Under the pieces are notes generated by a model, which saw only the letters and a list, made by a program, of their open reading frames with translations, had not been told where the DNA came from and searched no databases. A program made the position numbers and the translations under genes. Below, piece by piece: positions 1 to 9,287 of a stretch of DNA of 64,000 nucleotides. The stretch is from assembly GCF_034432235.1 (NCBI RefSeq), contig NZ_DAOUCJ010000110.1, positions 10,038 to 74,037 of the forward strand. Direction: 5' to 3'. Origin of the DNA: Thermoflexus sp. GTDB taxonomy: Bacteria > Chloroflexota > Anaerolineae > Thermoflexales > Thermoflexaceae. Numbering within the stretch: the first letter of the stretch is position 1; each line of letters starts with the position of its first letter.

Positions 1-2764
1 GGCAGGGGACCTTGCGCAGGTCGACTTCCGCGCCCAGCCGGCCGGCAAGACACATCTCCGCGAGGGCAACCCCCAGACCTCCCTCCGAGAGATCGTGGCA
101 TGCCTGAACGCATCCGGAGGCGATGGCCCGGTGGAGGGCGCGCAGCCGGTCGAGCGCTCCAGGAACCGATTGGGGCACCCGCTCCGCGCCCGGACGCGCT
201 CCACGCAGGATTTGCAGATAATGGCTGCCTCCCAGCTCCGCCCGTGTCTCCCCGACCACGTAGATCCAGGATCCCGGCGTCTTCAGATCCACGGTGACGG
301 TACGGGAGATGTCTGGCACGATCCCCAGGCCGGTGATCAGCAACGTGCCCGGGACGGAATGCCGCTTCCCTTCCGGATCCACATAAAAGTTATTCAGGCT
401 GTCCTTACCGGAGATAAACGGCGCGCGGTAGGCGAGGGCGGCATCCCGGCATCCCTGAGCACAGCGCACCAGAGCCCCGAGCTGCTCCGGATCTGCGGGA
501 TCCCCCCAGCAGAAGTTGTCCAGCAGGGCCACCCGATCTGGATCCACGCCGACCGCCACCAGATTCCGGAAGGCTTCATCCACCGCAGCCCACGCCATCC
601 AGTAAGGATCCCATTCGCCATACAGCGGGGCCAGGCCCACGCTCACGGCCACCCCGGGTCGGGGGGTGGCACCCTCCCCACACTCCAGAGGCGCCAGAAC
701 CGGTGCATCCCCTGGCCCATGGGAAGCCACGCCCACCAGGGGCTTGACAACCGTAGCGCCCTGCACCTCGTGATCATAGCGGCGAAGGATCTCTTCGCGG
801 CTCCGGATGTTGGGATGGGCCAGCAGCGCGAGCAGGATCTCCTCCAGGTCCTCCGGGGGCGCGATGGGGATGAGCGCCGGCGGGGCGGGAGGGGACCAGC
901 GGGCCTCCAGGATCCGTTGCGGACGTCCGTTGTAGAGGAAATTCAGATCGAGGTCACCGATAATCTGACCACGGTACCGCAAGCGCAGCTTCCCCGTGTC
1001 CTCGAAGACGCCGATGACCGCTGCCTCCACACCATGTTGATCGCAGAGCTCCTCAAAGCGCGGCTGGCACGCCGGCGGGATCGCCAGCACCATGCGCTCC
1101 TGGGATTCGCTCAACCAGATCTCCCAGGGCTGCAGACGGACATCCCGCAGGGGCACACGGTCCAGGTCGACACAGGCACCCAACCCGCGCGCCATCTCCC
1201 CGACGGCGGAGGAAAGCCCGCCGGCTCCGCAATCCCACACCGCGTGATAGAGGCCCTCCTCGCGAGCCTGGAGGATGACCTCCAGGATCTGCTTTTCCAG
1301 AATCGGATGGGGGATCTGAACGGCCCCACGGGCAGAGGAGGGCGCCTCGGGATCCAGGCCTGCGCTGGAGAAGGTGGCTCCTCCTAAGCCATCGCGCCCC
1401 GTCCGGTTGCCGATCACCACAATGAGGTCCCCGGGCTGAGGCGCGGCAGCAACCGTTCGATGGGGAAGCAGCCCGAGGCAGCCACAGAACACCAGAGGGG
1501 TCGCCGCATATCCCGGATGATAAAATACGGCCCCACAAACCGTGGGGATCCCCATCTTGTTCCCATAGTCTTCAATACCCCGGATGACCCCCTCTGCGAT
1601 CCGCTGGGGATGCAGGGTCCCTGGCGGCAGCGACGCAGCGGGCAGATCCGAAGGGCCGAAGCCCAGGACATCCAGCAGCGCAATCGGGCGCGCCCCCACA
1701 GCCAGGATGTCCCGGATCACCCCACCTATTCCGGTGCTGGCTCCCCCGAAGGGCTCCACGGCGGAGGGATGATTATGCGTTTCCACCTTGATGGCCAGAT
1801 CCCAGCGTTCATCCAGCGCGATGATCCCGGCATGATCCACAAGAGCCGAGCGGAGCCATGGCCGGGCTACCTGCTCGGTCACGGACCGAATATATGTGCC
1901 CAGCAAGCCGTCGATCTCCACCGTCTGCGAGGGAGCGTCCGGCGGGGCGCCCGGGGGTGGGCCGGTGTAGCGCACGCGCGCCTTAAAGGTTTTATGTGCG
2001 CAGTGCTCGCTCCACGTCTGCGCGATGGTCTCCAGCTCAACGTCGGTCGGGTCCCGACCCTGAAGACGGAAATATTCCCGGATAGCCCACAACTCCTCCT
2101 CGCTTAAAGCGAGGCGGCGACGCGCACTCAGCGCGCGGAGCGCCTCCTCATCCGCATCGCAGATCGGAATGATCTCGACCAGGGCCGGAGAGGGGGCGGA
2201 AGGCTCAAAGGGCGGATCGACCCATCGATCGATGGCATGGCGATGGATCAGCGGATTGCTGCAATGATCCGTCGCCAGGCGTCGCAGATCGCTTTCCTCC
2301 AGATCCCCCCGCAGATTGAAGATCCAGCCCCACGCAGCGTTCTCCAGCCCACGGAAGCCCAGACGATGGGCGGCGCGGATCAGGTTTTCCACCGCAGGAT
2401 CCCGCAATCCGGGAAGGAGAGTGACTTCAATCCGATGGATCTCACCTCCCTCCGTGAGGAAATCCGGGGGCCATAAGCGCTCATCCAGCAGCAGGACCTG
2501 AAAGGTTTCCAGGATGGGGTCGGCCAGGAGGAGACGAGCGAGTCGTTCAACTTCGGGGAGGGAGAGGCGGCCTTGCAGAAAGCACACGCGGTCTCGCCGG
2601 CAGGCCCGCAGGCGCTGGATGCCCTGCGCGCGGGCCGCTTGCACCAGCCGGCTGCCCTCCGGATCCTCAGGAGATCTGTTCCGGATTTCCACCCGGAACA
2701 GCCTCCGGACCGGATCCGGAGGCGGCAGGAAAACCCCCTCGGCGGAGGAGACCTCCTGATCCAT
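1..2764 (-). CDS. purL: PurS-PurL fusion, phosphoribosylformylglycinamidine synthase (3' end outside window)
   Basis: This enzyme converts FGAR to FGAM with ATP and glutamine-derived ammonia in purine synthesis. About 921 residues lie in the window and the frame is open to base 1, so the C-terminus is missing. The first ~90 residues resemble PurS. The signature SEHCAHKTF lies near residue 252, followed by KVETHNHPS near 324 and GGASTGIGG just after, which form the active site and nucleotide site. HDLSEGG near the left edge marks the second half. ATG at 2764 has GGAG nine bases upstream; ATG at 2773 is in frame but has no room for a ribosome site, and a TGA closes the frame at 2816-2818. Fusion of PurS to PurL suggests a PurSL-PurQ enzyme. 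Confidence 0.93.
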   Translation of the reverse strand, partial: MDQEVSSAEGVFLPPPDPVRRLFRVEIRNRSPEDPEGSRLVQAARAQGIQRLRACRRDRVCFLQGRLSLPEVERLARLLLADPILETFQVLLLDERLWPPDFLTEGGEIHRIEVTLLPGLRDPAVENLIRAAHRLGFRGLENAAWGWIFNLRGDLEESDLRRLATDHCSNPLIHRHAIDRWVDPPFEPSAPSPALVEIIPICDADEEALRALSARRRLALSEEELWAIREYFRLQGRDPTDVELETIAQTWSEHCAHKTFKARVRYTGPPPGAPPDAPSQTVEIDGLLGTYIRSVTEQVARPWLRSALVDHAGIIALDERWDLAIKVETHNHPSAVEPFGGASTGIGGVIRDILAVGARPIALLDVLGFGPSDLPAASLPPGTLHPQRIAEGVIRGIEDYGNKMGIPTVCGAVFYHPGYAATPLVFCGCLGLLPHRTVAAAPQPGDLIVVIGNRTGRDGLGGATFSSAGLDPEAPSSARGAVQIPHPILEKQILEVILQAREEGLYHAVWDCGAGGLSSAVGEMARGLGACVDLDRVPLRDVRLQPWEIWLSESQERMVLAIPPACQPRFEELCDQHGVEAAVIGVFEDTGKLRLRYRGQIIGDLDLNFLYNGRPQRILEARWSPPAPPALIPIAPPEDLEEILLALLAHPNIRSREEILRRYDHEVQGATVVKPLVGVASHGPGDAPVLAPLECGEGATPRPGVAVSVGLAPLYGEWDPYWMAWAAVDEAFRNLVAVGVDPDRVALLDNFCWGDPADPEQLGALVRCAQGCRDAALAYRAPFISGKDSLNNFYVDPEGKRHSVPGTLLITGLGIVPDISRTVTVDLKTPGSWIYVVGETRAELGGSHYLQILRGARPGAERVPQSVPGALDRLRALHRAIASGCVQACHDLSEGGLGVALAEMCLAGRLGAEVDLRKVPC

Positions 2765-3191
2765 GGATTCCATCTCCCACTGCAGGTCCGGATGCTCCGC
2801 GTCGAAGGCCCAGGCTCAGGGTTAAGAGCGCATGGATGAGATGGCGATCTTTGAAGCGATATTCTAATCCGCATGATCTACGCTGTCAAATCAGCGCCGG
2901 GGGGTGCTCGAAAAATGGGGGTTTCGGAATCCGCGGGCAAGGGATCGCATGACTGGGCTGCGGTGGCAGGAGTGCGGTGCCTGCCGGGTCGTTTTTTGTG
3001 TCTCTTCTCCCTCCCCCCGAAAACCTCCCGCTGGCTGACCTCTCTCCTGATTTTTCAAACAGCCCCCTCATGAGACTTGACAATCTCCAAAGCAATGGGA
3101 TAGGATAAAGCGGACTCGCATCATACATTCACCGGTTCGCGTAGTTCATTTGCGGCATAGGCTGAAGATCCCAGGTTCGAAGGAGAACGGA
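2765..3191. other. intergenic region between divergent purL and toxin-antitoxin genes
   Basis: No gene is supported here. A strong promoter (3077-3106) faces right. The remainder shows no convincing hairpin or minus-strand promoter for purL. Confidence 0.6.
3077..3106 (+). promoter_or_regulatory. sigma-A type promoter of the RelB/RelE-like pair
   Basis: A perfect TTGACA (3077-3082) is followed after 18 bases by TAGGAT (3101-3106). Transcription would start about 80 bases before the antitoxin ATG at 3192. Confidence 0.6.
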
Positions 3192-3407
3192 ATGGATATA
3201 GTAGCGCAAATGACAAAAGAAGAACTTCGCGAGATGATAGAAACCATCATCGAGGAGAAGCTCCTGGAGTTATTCGGCGATCCTGATGAAGGGTTACCCA
3301 TTCGCAAAACGATTCGCGAGAGGTTGTTGCGCCAGAAGGAAGCCGTAGCAAAGGGTGAACGGGGCGAGCCGTTTGAAGAAGTGATTCGGCGCCTTGGTCT
3401 GGAGTAA
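3192..3407 (+). CDS. small antitoxin-like protein (RelB/PHD-type partner)
   Basis: This 71-aa charged, helical protein precedes a RelE-type toxin gene and is inferred to be its antitoxin and operon repressor. The start at 3192 has AGGAG six bases upstream. A longer reading from 3150 lacks a ribosome site. The sequence contains TKEELREMIETIIEEKL near the N-terminus and ends RRLGLE, a layout common in short antitoxins that often follow the pattern of acidic helix plus toxin-binding tail. Its stop TAA overlaps the toxin ATG by one base, so the two are translationally coupled. No specific family is assigned with certainty. Confidence 0.75.
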   Translation: MDIVAQMTKEELREMIETIIEEKLLELFGDPDEGLPIRKTIRERLLRQKEAVAKGERGEPFEEVIRRLGLE

Positions 3408-3677
3408 TGGGCAAGTGCCGTATTCGCATTCTCCGAGCGGCATCCCAGGATCTGGAGCGATTAGACAAGCCTGCAGGGCGCCGCATCGCTCAGCGTATTC
3501 ACTGGCTGGCTGAGAATCTGGATGCGATTCGTCTCGAGGCATTGACCGGTGACCTTGCAGGGCTCTACAAACTCCGGGTAGGCGAACTACCGCGTCATTT
3601 ATGAGGTGCTCTGGGATGAAGAAACTATTGTGATTCACGCAATTGGCCACCGCCGAGAGATTTATCGAAGACGATGA
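3407..3677 (+). pseudogene. RelE/ParE-family toxin, broken by a one-base insertion
   Basis: RelE-type toxins cleave ribosome-bound mRNA and share a C-terminal pattern LRVGDYRVIYEV. The frame from 3407 reads LYKLRVG and then goes out of frame, stopping at 3604. Dropping one A at 3585/3586 gives GDYRVIYEV and continues to HRREIYRRR with a stop at 3675-3677, about 89 aa, the normal family length. The exact restoration of a family motif makes a one-base insertion the best reading. It could be a real inactivating mutation or an assembly error. The upstream antitoxin and promoter are intact. Confidence 0.82.
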
Positions 3678-3702
3678 GAAAACGCCGACATCATGCCCCT
3701 AA

Positions 3703-3857
3703 CCCCCGCTGCAGCCGACCCGCCTCCGCGATCTGGAGCCAGAAAACATGCGCCGGGCATTGCGTTATGCGGCCTGGCTGGCTGAAGAGGCCATCTACGC
3801 TCCGGAGCTGAGCCCAGCATGAGAGTTCTGGCAGATAGCTGGCTGCGGGTGAGATGA
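3703..3857 (+). pseudogene. remnant of a DUF433 antitoxin and the first residues of a DUF5615-like toxin
   Basis: The frame 3703-3822 has no start and reads LEPENMRRALRYAAWLAEE, resembling the C-terminal helix of DUF433 antitoxins. Its TGA overlaps an ATG at 3819 (ATGA), which opens MRVLADSWLR, like the N-terminus of DUF5615 PIN-like toxins (MxxLAD), and stops at 3857. The arrangement antitoxin-ATGA-toxin is preserved although both genes are reduced to fragments. This is inferred from short motifs. Confidence 0.5.
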
Positions 3858-3957
3858 TGGGGGATCTGCGGGCGAGCCGGGAAAGAAAACGAGGGGGCGG
3901 GCTGCCTGCAGCGGCCCACCCCCTGTCCCTCCGGGGATCCTCAGTGGCGTTGCGGGG

Positions 3958-5250
3958 TTAATCAGAAGGCTCTTTCGAAGCGGAAGCGGCCGGATTTCGG
4001 ACAAACGTAGAGGGCAGGTGAACGCCGGTGAGGGCCTCCACCAGAGCGGGGAGCTGGGCCATCGCCTGGGCGAGATCCCCGGTGAAGCGGCTGATCCCTC
4101 CATGTCCATCCCCGATGAGGACGATCCGCTCCGCCCGCGACAGGGGCTCCGCCAGCGCCCGAGCCAGCGCCGGGAGGATATCCACCACCATCTGGGCCAT
4201 AGCGGCCTCGTTGTATTCCCGCCACGCCGCGGCCTTGGCCCGCATGGCCTCCGCCTCCGCGCGGCCGGTCGCCCGCAGGCCCTCCGCCCGGCCCGCCGCC
4301 TCCGCCTCCAGCCGGTAGCGCTCGGCGTCGGCCAGGGCCAGGATGCGCCGCTTCTCCGCCTCCGCGGGCAGCTCAACGGTCGCCGCGAGCTCCCGCTGCC
4401 GGCGCTCAATCTCCTTTTCTTCGATCTCGATGGCCAGCTCCTTCTCCACCCGGCGGACGATCATCTCCTCCCGCTTGACGGCCTGGGCGGCCCGATGGCG
4501 ATGGAGCTCATACGCCATGTCCGCTTCGGCCCGCCGCGCCTCCAGCTCCCGACGCGCCTCCTCCACAGCCCGTTCAGCCTCCAGGCGGGCGATGCGGGCC
4601 ACCCGATCGGCCTCGGCCTCCGCGACCGCCGCCTGCTGACGCACCTGGGCGATCCGCGGCCGCCCGATGGCATCCAGATAGCCCTGCTCATCGGCGATGT
4701 GCCGCACGGTGAGGGAGAGGATGTCCAGACCCATCCGCTCCAGATCCTGCCGGGCGGCCTCGCGCACCTGCCGGGCGAACTCCGCCCGCCGCAGGTAAAG
4801 GTCCTCCACACTCATCGTGCCCAGCACCGCCCGCAGATGCCCTTCGATCACCTGAAGAGCCACCCTCCGGATATCGTCCCGGGACCGGGAGAGGAACTGC
4901 TCCGCGGCCAGGGCGATGGACGCCTCGTCGCCTTTCACCTTCACCTGGGCGACGGCGTCCACCACCATGCGCACACCCTGCGCGGTGTAGGCATCCGCGG
5001 TCTGGATCTCGATGGTGAGCAGCTCCAGGGAGAGGCGCTGCACCCGCTCCAGGATCGGCCAGACGAAGGCTCCGCCCCGCACCAGCCGGTAGCCCACCAC
5101 CCGCTTTCGCCCATCGGGGTCGACCACCTTGCGCTTACGGCCGGAGATGATCAGCACCTCGTTTGGGCCGGCCTTGGTGTAACGCCACGCCCACAGGGCG
5201 ATCAGTCCGATCGCCGCGATCAGAGCCCATATGCCCATTGCGACCACCAT
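3958..5250 (-). CDS. SPFH/band 7 (flotillin-like) membrane protein
   Basis: This 430-aa protein has one N-terminal membrane segment (residues 5-22), then an SPFH/band 7 domain (about 25-200). A long charged coiled coil rich in AEAE and REL repeats (about 205-345) and a short C-terminal domain with GGISRFTG follow. Proteins of this build oligomerise on the inner leaflet and organise membrane microdomains. ATG 5250 has GGGAGGTGA just upstream, and this ribosome site overlaps the TGA of the upstream gene (5254), so the two are coupled. It is the last gene of a six-gene run starting near 10224. The specific client is unknown. Confidence 0.88.
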   Translation of the reverse strand: MVVAMGIWALIAAIGLIALWAWRYTKAGPNEVLIISGRKRKVVDPDGRKRVVGYRLVRGGAFVWPILERVQRLSLELLTIEIQTADAYTAQGVRMVVDAVAQVKVKGDEASIALAAEQFLSRSRDDIRRVALQVIEGHLRAVLGTMSVEDLYLRRAEFARQVREAARQDLERMGLDILSLTVRHIADEQGYLDAIGRPRIAQVRQQAAVAEAEADRVARIARLEAERAVEEARRELEARRAEADMAYELHRHRAAQAVKREEMIVRRVEKELAIEIEEKEIERRQRELAATVELPAEAEKRRILALADAERYRLEAEAAGRAEGLRATGRAEAEAMRAKAAAWREYNEAAMAQMVVDILPALARALAEPLSRAERIVLIGDGHGGISRFTGDLAQAMAQLPALVEALTGVHLPSTFVRNPAASASKEPSD

Positions 5251-5253
5251 TGC

Positions 5254-6258
5254 TCACCTCCCGGAATCCAGAAATGCATGCTCTACTCCAGAGGATCGCT
5301 CCATCCCACTGACCTCCATGCGCAGCGCCTGCGGATCCGTCAGACAGCCGGCCGCGTGGAGCGCTTCCCCGACCCGTTGTCGCAGATCGCTCAGGTCACG
5401 GCCGGTGAACACCGTCTGCCGGCCCGGCGCGGCGTAAACGGCGATCCACCTTCCCTCGTGCGGGAAGGCCGGAAGAAGGACGACGCGAAGCCGCTGCCCC
5501 GTTTCATAGAACCGAAGCCAGGCGGTGGCCTCCGGCATGGCGCTCCGTATGGCCTCCCAGGCGGCCTCCGACCACACCTCCAGTGTCAGATCCTCGGGAG
5601 CGCGAAGCCATCCCTGACGCGCGCCCCACTCGGCCACCGCCTTCCACAACGACCAAATCCCAGCTCCGTTCCCGGGAGCGGAAAGGAGCGCCCCCATGAG
5701 ATGGAGGCGCCAGCCGGATTCGCTCCAGGCCACCGGCAGCCAGGGCGTTGATCCGATCGCGGGCCGAAAGACAGCGGCTGGCGGGACCCAGGCGAGGCGC
5801 TCCGACAGCACCCGCACCTGGATGGCCTCCACCGGCAGGCCGTGGGCATCCGCCACGCGCTGGCGCAAAATCCCCAGATCCCTCGCCTCCAGGATGGGAC
5901 CATCCGGCACATGAACGCGCCATCCCTCCCCCCAGGGATAGACCGGAAGCGCCACTCCAGCCGATGGGATCTCCATTGCGTAACACGGGAATTGACCTCC
6001 ATAAGCAAGCGCATGCAAAAGCTGGCGCGCCGCATGCGTTAGATCCGCCAGCCGGCCCTCCGTGATCGTGAGGCCCATGGCCTCGAACGCATAACCCTCT
6101 GCGGATGCCCTTCCGGGATCAACCATCGGATAAACCGGGATAGCGATCCGTTGCCCTCCCACCCAGCCCTCCAGCAGATATTCAGCTGCTCCGAACTGGC
6201 GGCGTTCGCCGGCAGAAAGCGGCCGCAGGTGCAAGTGGAAATCATGATCGATAACCAT
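5254..6258 (-). CDS. unknown protein with about four internal repeats
   Basis: This 334-aa soluble protein is not recognised as a known family. It appears to be built from about four units of 50-60 residues (roughly residues 38-98, 102-152, 173-229 and 258-317), each a beta pair followed by a helix and a strand. The clearest match is DLxxLRQRV at 127-135 and again at 288-296. The upstream ATG 6297 lacks a ribosome site; ATG 6258 follows GGGGGGATGA and is preferred. Its stop overlaps the ribosome site of the SPFH gene, suggesting the two products act together. No signal peptide or membrane segment is seen. Confidence 0.65.
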   Translation of the reverse strand: MVIDHDFHLHLRPLSAGERRQFGAAEYLLEGWVGGQRIAIPVYPMVDPGRASAEGYAFEAMGLTITEGRLADLTHAARQLLHALAYGGQFPCYAMEIPSAGVALPVYPWGEGWRVHVPDGPILEARDLGILRQRVADAHGLPVEAIQVRVLSERLAWVPPAAVFRPAIGSTPWLPVAWSESGWRLHLMGALLSAPGNGAGIWSLWKAVAEWGARQGWLRAPEDLTLEVWSEAAWEAIRSAMPEATAWLRFYETGQRLRVVLLPAFPHEGRWIAVYAAPGRQTVFTGRDLSDLRQRVGEALHAAGCLTDPQALRMEVSGMERSSGVEHAFLDSGR

Positions 6259-6309
6259 CCGCTCATCCCCCCAGACGAGTCGAGCTCTTCTTGTCATCCG
6301 GCGCTGTGG

Positions 6310-7620
6310 CTAAAAGAAACCCAGCCATGCTTTGACCAGGAGCCCCATTTGAGCCAGCCCCAGGGCGATCAGGGTGGGTCGGGCAGCCAGCCGCATCCAG
6401 CGTCCCCATCCCACCCGCACGCCATGGCCCTCCAGCGCCGCACAGGCGACCACATTGGCCGAGGCCCCAATGGGCGTGAAATTTCCCCCCAGATCCGTCC
6501 CCAGGGAGACCGCCCAGGTCAGCAGGGAAAGCGCCGGCGCTTGCGGGGAATTCGCCAAGTGTCGAAGGGCATAAGCCATGCTGAGGGCGAAGGGCACGTT
6601 ATCCACAACAGCCGAGCAGAGGGCGGAGAACCATAACAACGCTGAAACCAGGCCCAGCGGATGCTTGCCCAACCACGAAGAAACCCCGCCGGTCAACATC
6701 TCGATGGCATGGGTCTTCTCCAGCGCTCCCACAATGGCAAACAGACCGATCAGGAAAAGTAGCACTTCATAATCGATCCGACGCAGGATCCCTTCCACCC
6801 GCGGGCCTCCCAGGAGCAGGAGAAGGATCGCAGGGATTAATGTGGCCAGCGGGGGCGTCAGAGGGATAGCCAGCCGTTGCTCTATCCATCGATGCGTGCT
6901 TAAGAGGACCACGGCGAGAGCGAGAGCCAACAACCCAAGCCGAAGCAGCGTGGGATCCCGAACCATCTCCACAGACCGGGGCAACTCCAGCCGCTCCGGA
7001 GGAGGACCCTTCTGCAAATCTCGCGCAGATTGCCGGTAAGCCATGGCCACCGCGCCAAGCAATCCGAACACAACGATCGGCCCGTTGTGCGTGATGAAAT
7101 CGTTCAACCCAAAGCCCAAGGTGAGCCCGAGGATCACATTAGGTGGGTCCCCCATCAGCGTGGCCGCGCCGCCGATGTTGGCGGCCACCACCTCCGCCGC
7201 CACCACCGGAACGGGGTCGAAGCGCAACAGCCGGCTCAGCTCAACCGTCAGGGTGGCGAAAAAGAGCATCACCGTGATCGAATCCATGAAGGCGGCCAGG
7301 AAGCCGGTGAGCAGAGGGAACACCACCAGCAAACGCCGGGGCTCCCCGTTCACCCGATGGGCTGTCTCGATGGCCAGAGCGCTGAAGAAACCCGCCTCCG
7401 AGAGCACCGCGATCAGGACGAACATCCCGAAAAGCAACCCCAGGGTCTCCCAGTGCACATAAGCCACCGCCTCCTCCACGGTGAGCACTTTAAACAACAG
7501 GAGGAGGATCACTCCGATCCCAGCCGCCAGAACCCGCGGGATGCGTTCCAGCCCCAGGGCGATATAAGTGGTGAGGAAAACCGAAACAGCGATCCAGGTC
7601 GGTGAGAGAATCCCGGTCAT
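6310..7620 (-). CDS. ArsB/NhaD (ion transporter) superfamily permease
   Basis: This 436-aa integral membrane protein has about 11-12 hydrophobic segments. It carries family-typical loops: MGDPPNVILG near residue 157 and NFTPIGASANVVA near 392, the paired re-entrant signatures of the ArsB/NhaD/DASS superfamily. Substrates in this superfamily include Na+/H+, arsenite and di- or tricarboxylates, so the ion carried is not predictable. ATG 7620 has GGAGG eight bases upstream and is preferred to 7647. The gene starts 23 bases after amt and belongs to the same transcript, suggesting a link to ammonium transport or ion balance. Confidence 0.85.
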   Translation of the reverse strand: MTGILSPTWIAVSVFLTTYIALGLERIPRVLAAGIGVILLLLFKVLTVEEAVAYVHWETLGLLFGMFVLIAVLSEAGFFSALAIETAHRVNGEPRRLLVVFPLLTGFLAAFMDSITVMLFFATLTVELSRLLRFDPVPVVAAEVVAANIGGAATLMGDPPNVILGLTLGFGLNDFITHNGPIVVFGLLGAVAMAYRQSARDLQKGPPPERLELPRSVEMVRDPTLLRLGLLALALAVVLLSTHRWIEQRLAIPLTPPLATLIPAILLLLLGGPRVEGILRRIDYEVLLFLIGLFAIVGALEKTHAIEMLTGGVSSWLGKHPLGLVSALLWFSALCSAVVDNVPFALSMAYALRHLANSPQAPALSLLTWAVSLGTDLGGNFTPIGASANVVACAALEGHGVRVGWGRWMRLAARPTLIALGLAQMGLLVKAWLGFF

Positions 7621-7643
7621 GGGGGGAGCCTCCTTTCCGCAGG

Positions 7644-9287
7644 TCAACCGGCTGTGGCTTCAGCGGAAGCCGGCGGGATGACCGGCAAGCGCGCCGCGCC
7701 CGGGATCGGCACCAGACGTCCGTCGGGATAGGCGAACACGCCCAGCTCGGGGAAATCCAGCCCCTGCAGCTCGACCTCCGGCGAGACTCGAAGGCCTACC
7801 AGGGCATCGAGGATCTTGAAGAAGACCCATGAGACCCCGAAGGCCCACAGGAAGGCCACAACCATCCCAATGCCCTGAGCCACCAGCTGTCCCGCATCCC
7901 CGTAGAACAGGCCCCGCACCGTGAGGCCGCCGTAATTCGCTGTGCCATCGGCGAACAGGCCCACCGCCAGCTGCCCAAAGGCCCCGCACGTCCCGTGCAC
8001 GGAGATCGCCCCCACCGGATCGTCCACCCTGACCACTCGTTCGAAGAAAGCCACGCTGAGACATACCAGCACTCCGGCGATCGCTCCGATCAGGAAGGCG
8101 TTCATCGGGCTGACGTAACCGCTGGGCGCTGTGATCGCCACCAGACCGGCCAGCATGCCGTTCGCCGCCATCGCCGGGTCCGGCTTGCCCGTCGTAGCCC
8201 AGGTGTAGAGCATGGCGGATAGGGTGCCAGAGGCGGAGGCTAACATGGTGGCCACAGCTACCAGGCCGATGCGCAGGTTTCCATTGCCGGAAGCCCCCAG
8301 GGTGCTGCCCGGGTTGAAACCGAACCAGCCGAAGGCCAGGATGAAAACCCCCAGCAAGGCCATAACAAGGTTGTGGCCCGGGATCGGGTTCGGCGTTCCA
8401 TCCCGGTTGTATTTGCCCAGGCGGGGACCCAGAACCATCGCCCCTGCCAGAGCGGTCCACCCACCGATCGCATGGACCACTCCGCTGCCCGCGAAGTCGA
8501 TGTAACCAGCTCCCAGGCCCAGACGGCTCAGCTGCGAGAGCCAGCCTCCGCCCCAGGCCCAGTTGCCGTAGATCGGATAGAGGAAAGCCCCCATGAAGAG
8601 ACCATAGAGACAGAAGGCCGTCCACTTGAACCGCTCCGCCATCGCCCCCGTCGGGATTGTGGCGGCGGTGTCCATGAACACCATCTGGAACAGGAACATG
8701 ACCGCCACGGCCACGTCATACGCATCCCGCATGAAGAAACCCTTGGTTCCGAAAAGACCCCAATCCAGCCCCCCAATGTGCACGGTGAACTCGCCATCCA
8801 GAACCTTCAGCCCGCCCAGGTTCGGGATTCCAACCAAACCAATGCCTCCGAACTGGAGGGCAAACCCGGTAGCGAAGTAGCCCGCCATCCCCAGCACATA
8901 AATGATGAAGTTCATCGCCATGGTGTGGGCGGCGTTCTTCGCCCGGGTGAACCCCGTCTCCACCAGAGCGAATCCCGCCTGCATGAACATCACCAGATAT
9001 CCGGTGATCAGGGTCCAGATGAAGTTGATCGCGAGGCGGTTCTGGTTGACCAGATCCGCGAGCTGGACGGCGAACGGCTCATGGGCTTTCGCCCGCTCGA
9101 AGTCCTCCGCGCGGATCGTGCCCGGGACCACCCCGACCAGATCCTGACCGGACCCTGTGGCCGTCCCGGCGGGGTCCGGTGTCGGCGCGGGCGGCGCCTG
9201 GTCGGCGTAGCTCGGGCGGACGGCCGCCAGCAACCCGAGCATCCCTACGAGCAGGATCATCGATCCCCAAACACGCTTGCTGATCAT
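7644..9287 (-). CDS. amt: ammonium transporter of the Amt/MEP/Rh family
   Basis: This 547-aa protein carries ammonium across the membrane. Residues 1-29 form a signal peptide ending near PSYA, followed by an unusual ~55-residue external stretch. About 11 membrane helices come next. Pore features include GSGVVHAIGGW (first pore histidine) and SVHGTCGAFG (second pore histidine region). ATG 9287 follows AGGAGG and overlaps the TGA of the upstream gene (ATGA), so it is translationally coupled. glnA lies a little further upstream on the same strand. No GlnK/PII gene follows it here, unlike the common glnK-amtB pair. Confidence 0.95.
   Translation of the reverse strand: MISKRVWGSMILLVGMLGLLAAVRPSYADQAPPAPTPDPAGTATGSGQDLVGVVPGTIRAEDFERAKAHEPFAVQLADLVNQNRLAINFIWTLITGYLVMFMQAGFALVETGFTRAKNAAHTMAMNFIIYVLGMAGYFATGFALQFGGIGLVGIPNLGGLKVLDGEFTVHIGGLDWGLFGTKGFFMRDAYDVAVAVMFLFQMVFMDTAATIPTGAMAERFKWTAFCLYGLFMGAFLYPIYGNWAWGGGWLSQLSRLGLGAGYIDFAGSGVVHAIGGWTALAGAMVLGPRLGKYNRDGTPNPIPGHNLVMALLGVFILAFGWFGFNPGSTLGASGNGNLRIGLVAVATMLASASGTLSAMLYTWATTGKPDPAMAANGMLAGLVAITAPSGYVSPMNAFLIGAIAGVLVCLSVAFFERVVRVDDPVGAISVHGTCGAFGQLAVGLFADGTANYGGLTVRGLFYGDAGQLVAQGIGMVVAFLWAFGVSWVFFKILDALVGLRVSPEVELQGLDFPELGVFAYPDGRLVPIPGAARLPVIPPASAEATAG

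Noticed and set aside
95..1387. 430-aa open frame on the plus strand
   Set aside because: It is antisense to purL, whose minus-strand frame is unbroken and carries catalytic motifs; the plus-strand product shows no recognisable domain.
4018..5751. 577-aa open frame on the plus strand
   Set aside because: It is antisense to the SPFH and repeat-protein genes and is low-complexity, an effect of high GC.
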